Assembly: GCA_963839815.1 (NCBI GenBank)
Contig: CAWIWF010000004.1
Span: 1-26,548, forward strand
Direction of reading: 5' to 3'
DNA length: 26,548 bases
Source of the DNA: JACVRM01 sp963839815
GTDB lineage: Bacteria > Actinomycetota > Thermoleophilia > Gaiellales > Gaiellaceae
Every line of letters starts with the position of its first letter. The stretch's first letter is position 1. A program made the position numbers and the translations under genes. The notes beneath the pieces were generated by a model that worked only from the letters and a program-made list of their open reading frames with translations, had not been told where the DNA came from and ran no database searches. Below, one piece after another: positions 23,581 through 26,548 of the stretch.

Positions 23581-24308
23581 CGCGCCTCGCTCGGCTCGAG
23601 GGCCTCGGGCGAGAGCGCGGCGGTCGCGTCCGCCAGCACGCGGTACAGCGGCTCGAGGTCGGGGCGGCGCTCGCGCAGCGCGGCGAGATGGCTCTCGACC
23701 GTGCCCACGTCGCCTCGGGTGGCGGGGCCGGTGGGCTGAAAGCCGTTGTCGATCGTCCGCTGCATGAGCGGGAGAAGCGCCTCCGGGGGCGCGCCGGCCG
23801 TGCGGGCGAGCTCCGCGGCCGCACGCTGGATCGTCACCAGGTAGCCGGAGGCGACGACGGCGCCGGCGTGGTAGAGCGGGCGGTCATCATCGGCGAGCGT
23901 GAACGGCTCCAGCCCAAGCGTCGCTGCGAGCTCCGTCGCCGCTGCGAGGCCGTCGGCATCCTCGGCGCTGAGCGCCGCCCAGGCGCCGTCGAGCTGGGCG
24001 GAGTCACCCGAGCGGTCGAACGTCTGGAGGGGGTGAAGGCTGAAGCGGCGCCGGTGGGGGTCGAGCGCGGCGAGCCGGGTCGCGCCGCTCGTGTGCGCCA
24101 GCCAGGGGCCCGGTTCGAGGTCGCGCGCGACGCCGGCGATGACGTCGTCCGGGACACACAGGAGGACGAGGTCGGCGTCTCCGGTGTCGAGCTCGCGCCC
24201 GGTCAGGCGGACGCGGCGGCCCTGCTCGCGCAATCGTGCGGCGAGCGCCGTGCCGACCCGTCCGGCGCCGACGATGCAGATGTGGTCGATCTCAGGCTCC
24301 AGTTCCAG
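23577..24308 (-). CDS. Rossmann-like and DUF2520 domain protein, candidate ketopantoate reductase-like dehydrogenase
   Basis: The protein has about 243 residues with an NAD(P)-binding Rossmann start (HICIVGAGRVGTALAARL), DADLVLLCVPDD, and PWLAHTSGATRLAAL, then FSLHPLQTFDRSG and the helical DUF2520 half (DRPLYHAGAVVASGYLVTIQ, TRGDVGTVESHLAAL). The architecture is that of 6-phosphogluconate dehydrogenase-like enzymes. The four-base overlap with panC and the nearby panB suggest it could reduce ketopantoate to pantoate, a step with no panE in this window; this is inference. No ATG or GTG is in frame near the expected start; CTG 24308 or 24302 are the nearest initiators, so an indel at the 5' end is possible. 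Confidence 0.85.
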   Translation of the reverse strand: MELEPEIDHICIVGAGRVGTALAARLREQGRRVRLTGRELDTGDADLVLLCVPDDVIAGVARDLEPGPWLAHTSGATRLAALDPHRRRFSLHPLQTFDRSGDSAQLDGAWAALSAEDADGLAAATELAATLGLEPFTLADDDRPLYHAGAVVASGYLVTIQRAAAELARTAGAPPEALLPLMQRTIDNGFQPTGPATRGDVGTVESHLAALRERRPDLEPLYRVLADATAALSPEALEPSEAR

Positions 24309-24370
24309 TGGATACCGGGCACGGGAAGCGTAGCCCGTAACGTCTCCACTCTGTCGCGCAACACACCTAC

Positions 24371-25508
24371 ATGAGCGGTGAGTCAGACAGCCGGCTGGTC
24401 GCGGCTGCCCGCGCCGGCGACACGGAGTCGTTCGGCGTGCTCGTGGAGCGGCATTACGCAAGCGTGTGTCGAGCTGGCTCGGGCGCTTGTGCCCGAGGAA
24501 GCCGAGGACATCGCGCAGGAGTCCGTGTTGCAGGCCTACCTGGGGCTCGAGCACCTGCGCGATCCGGAGCGGTTCGGCGCCTGGCTTCGTGGCATCGCCT
24601 CGAACCTGGCTCGCATGCGGCTGCGACGGCTGAGCTTGCAACAGTCTGTTGCAAGCCGGCTCCGCCCGACCGCCGGCCGCGAGCCGTTCGAGTCGAGCGA
24701 GACTGCGACCCTCGTCCGTGAGGCGCTCGCCGAGCTCCCGCCTCCGCAGCGGGACGCCGTGCTGATGCACGACGTAGCGGGCCTGACGGCACCCGAGATC
24801 GGCGCACGAGTCGGTCGATCGCCCGGCGCCGTCCGGGTCCGGCTGCACAGAGGGCGGCGGGAGCTGAGAGAGCGGCTCTCGGCGCTCGCACCGACGACAG
24901 AGGAGGAGAGAGTGATGGTCGCGGTCGAGTTGCGCGACGTCGTCGTTCGAGTGACGGGAGGCGGCAACGGGGCCGAGGTGTCGGTGGGGCCGCAGCGGAT
25001 CGTGCTGCTGCAGGAACGGGGCGGTCAGCGCGTGTTGCCGATCTGGATCGGTGCCCCGGAAGGCGACTCACTCGCGCTGCACCTGGTGCGCGCGACGCTG
25101 CCGCGTCCGCTCACGGCGGTGCTGATGGCGAAGCTCATCGAGACCCTGGGCGCCGAGGTCGAGCGCGTCGAAGTGAGCAGCCTGCGCGAGAGCACCTTCT
25201 ACGGCGTGATCCACCTGCGTTCTGCGGACGGGGCTGCCCACGCCGTGGACGCCAGGCCGAGCGACGCGATCAATCTCGCCGTGCGCGCCGGTGCCGCGAT
25301 GCTCGTCGACGAGACGGTGTTCGGCGAGTCGGCCGTGGCGGGCGGCGAGCCGGCGGAGCTGGGCCGGCAGCTCGAGCTCCTTAGCGAGCGGCACGGGCTC
25401 GCTGTGGGCGAAGGCGAGTGGCGGTCGCTCTCACCCGACCTGATGGAGTCGATGCAGGGGCCGATGCGCGCGTGGCATGTCTCGGGCGACCCGCCGGAGG
25501 ATGAGTGA
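24371..25508 (+). CDS. ECF sigma-70 factor fused to bifunctional nuclease (BFN/DUF151) domain, with a one-base frameshift near the 5' end
   Basis: ATG 24371 begins MSGESDSRLVAAARAGDTES, then FGVLVERHYASV. One surplus base in the GTGTGT run (about 24464-24470) breaks the frame. In the next frame the sigma region 2 continues (ELARALVPEEAEDIAQE, RFGAWLRGIASNLARMRL), followed by region 4 (LAELPPPQRDAVLMHDVAGL, TAPEIGARVGRSPGAVRVRL). From residue 182 a DUF151 domain follows without a stop: VELRDVVVRV, VLPIWIGAPEGDSLALHLV, LGAEVERVEVSSLRESTFYG and DARPSDAINLAVRAGA. AGGAGGAG lies six bases before the in-frame ATG 24915, so a free BFN product is also possible. Corrected length is about 378 residues. 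No anti-sigma gene is adjacent. Confidence 0.87.
24901..24917 (+). promoter_or_regulatory. internal Shine-Dalgarno and start for a free BFN product
   Basis: AGGAGGAG (24901-24908) is followed after six bases by ATG 24915, in frame with the sigma-BFN fusion (GTG 24912 is also in frame). The site lies exactly at the domain boundary. It is stronger than nearly any other ribosome site in the window, so it is unlikely to be chance, and it suggests internal initiation or a recent gene fusion. Confidence 0.6.
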
Positions 25509-25525
25509 GCCGGTAGGCTGGCGCC

Positions 25526-25738
25526 GTGCCCGTCTACGAGTACGCGTGTATGAGCTGCGAGCAGCACTTCGAGGAGCTCGTCGGCATGGAGGCAGAGGCG
25601 CCGCCGTGCCCGCACTGCGGCGCCGGGGACGTGCTCCGGCAGCTATCCGTCTTCGCCGCGCACGGCATGAGCGAGCCGAAGGGTGCAGGCCGCCCCGCCG
25701 GCGGCTGCTGCGGTGGCTCCTGCGGCTGCGGCCACTGA
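25526..25738 (+). CDS. FmdB-family zinc-ribbon protein
   Basis: This 70-residue protein begins MPVYEYACMSCEQHFEELV and has the FmdB zinc ribbon CxxC...CPHCGAGDVLRQLSVFA, which is the putative regulatory protein FmdB/CxxC_CXXC_SSSS family. The tail is Gly/Cys-rich with GGCCGGSCGCGH, which could bind an additional metal or cluster. GTG 25526 follows TAGGCT at 25514-25519 by exactly six bases and has no Shine-Dalgarno, so it is probably leaderless. The gene follows the sigma-BFN fusion by 17 bases. Confidence 0.9.
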   Translation: MPVYEYACMSCEQHFEELVGMEAEAPPCPHCGAGDVLRQLSVFAAHGMSEPKGAGRPAGGCCGGSCGCGH

Positions 25739-25756
25739 TGTCCCGGCGGGCGGCGT

Positions 25757-26443
25757 CTACTCGACGCGAGCCTCGAAGACGATCCGGTAGCTGAAGCTCC
25801 GGCCGTCGACCTGGTAGGCGTAGCAGCCGGGAGCCCGCAGGCGGGTCAGCGAGGGCTGGTCACCACCATCGAACCGGTGCTCGCGAATAGGGTGCAGGAT
25901 CTTCTCCGGCGTGAACCCTGGGCGCCCGCTGACGAACCGAACCTCGTTGGGGCCATCGAGCTGGTGTCCGCGCACGAGGATACGGCCGGTATAGCGGCGG
26001 TCGACAAGCCAGACACGCTTCGTCCCGCCCCACTCGTCGCCCCAGTCGTCCGGCGGCGGCATGCGCATCGTGACCACGGTGTACGTCCCGTACGGGTAGG
26101 CAGGCCCGGGCCCGAGACCCGGATGTCCGTCGACCCGGCCCGTCAGCGTCGTCACGCGGCATGGCGCCCCGGGGGCTAGGCGCTGAGGAAGCAGCGGTCG
26201 CGAGCGGAGGAAGCTCCACGGCACGACGAGCACCCCGCCGAAGCAGCGAAACCCAGAGCGCCGGTAGTCGCGCGCGAACCTTGTCTTGCACGTCTGGTCT
26301 TCGCCCAGGCAAACCGCCTTCCCGCCGACCCGGGCAGGAACGGCCCATTGCCCACAGCGTCCTGCAGCCGCCGAGTCCCCCTGCCAGCCGGCCGTCGCTC
26401 CCAGGAGCCCGGCTGCGACGAGAATCAGGCTGGTCTTTCCCAC
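25757..26443 (-). CDS. secreted protein of unknown function
   Basis: From GTG 26443 the protein has about 228 residues and begins VGKTSLILVAAGLLGATAGW, a Sec-type signal peptide. The mature part has five cysteines in the first half (RCGQWAVP, AVCLGEDQTCKTRF, FRCFGG, APCRVTTL) and one near the end (APGCYAYQVDGRSFSYRIVF). The C-terminal half is rich in beta strands and ends with a strand, VFEARVE. An ATG at 26497 would give 246 residues, but a TAGGAT -10-like hexamer lies between the two starts, favouring 26443. No named family is recognised. It converges with the FmdB gene, 18 bases apart. Confidence 0.7.
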   Translation of the reverse strand: MGKTSLILVAAGLLGATAGWQGDSAAAGRCGQWAVPARVGGKAVCLGEDQTCKTRFARDYRRSGFRCFGGVLVVPWSFLRSRPLLPQRLAPGAPCRVTTLTGRVDGHPGLGPGPAYPYGTYTVVTMRMPPPDDWGDEWGGTKRVWLVDRRYTGRILVRGHQLDGPNEVRFVSGRPGFTPEKILHPIREHRFDGGDQPSLTRLRAPGCYAYQVDGRSFSYRIVFEARVE

Positions 26444-26548
26444 GCTGTCTCTGCCCGTGATCCTACTCCCGGCGCGCGGCCGACTCTGCCCGGCCATCGC
26501 CGCGGAGGTCGTTCTCGCCCGGTTGGCGAGCCGTCCGTCGTCGCGCGT

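Noticed and set aside
23577..24848. A 423-residue minus-strand frame extending the DUF2520 protein to 24848
   Set aside because: The extra N-terminus is antisense to the sigma-BFN gene and has no dehydrogenase features. The Rossmann motif begins only about 30 bases inside the proposed start.
24912..25508. BFN domain as a separate gene only
   Set aside because: The strong Shine-Dalgarno favours a start here, but there is no stop between it and the sigma factor, so I annotated the fusion and listed the internal start as a site.

Overview
The window is GC-rich DNA from what looks like a high-GC actinobacterium. Thermoleophilia (Gaiellales or Solirubrobacterales) is my best guess. Supporting signs are the codon bias, a CGAAC-N4-GTTCG LexA box at uvrA, several start codons that appear leaderless (TANNNT six bases before the start, no Shine-Dalgarno), a class III cyclase fused to a beta-propeller, and a SipW/camelysin-type secretion operon. 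The lineage is inferred from gene content, not from a marker gene. I see no tRNA, rRNA, CRISPR array, insertion sequence or prophage gene.

Layout. 1-5962 is an export block: the end of one MFS permease, three more full-size MFS permeases, a GNAT acetyltransferase, and a minus-strand TetR - DUF1360 - two-small-ORF cluster. The third full permease is divergent from tetR across an AT-rich promoter/operator. 6048-8642 carries uvrB, a DUF2277 protein and a small membrane protein, ending near a perfect 16-bp palindrome. 8776-13782 holds a metallophosphoesterase, a small membrane protein, an orphan SBP_bac_5 lipoprotein, a cyclase-propeller membrane protein and a bacterial PH-domain protein. 13795-17539 has a TPR-like protein divergent from uvrA, with a LexA box between them. 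17665-20903 is a five-gene minus-strand operon for secreted camelysin/TasA-like proteins with their own SipW-like signal peptidase. 21107-24308 has a Yip1-like membrane protein facing panB, panC and a DUF2520 Rossmann protein. 24371-26443 has an ECF sigma factor fused in frame to a bifunctional-nuclease (DUF151) domain, an FmdB zinc-ribbon protein and a secreted protein of unknown function.

How the genes work together. UvrA and UvrB are two of the three UvrABC excinuclease subunits; only uvrA shows an SOS box. PanB and PanC are two pantothenate enzymes, and the coupled DUF2520 dehydrogenase could supply the ketopantoate reductase step. In the secretion operon the peptidase is encoded among its likely substrates, with overlapping starts and stops.

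Caution. Four genes between 18.6 and 25.5 kb (sipW-like, the first camelysin, panC and the sigma-BFN gene) are each interrupted by one single-base indel, and in each the full protein family signature resumes in the next frame. Two more gene ends or starts (first MFS/GNAT overlap, Yip1 start) may have the same cause. Uncorrected sequence error is the simplest explanation, but true lesions cannot be excluded from the sequence alone.
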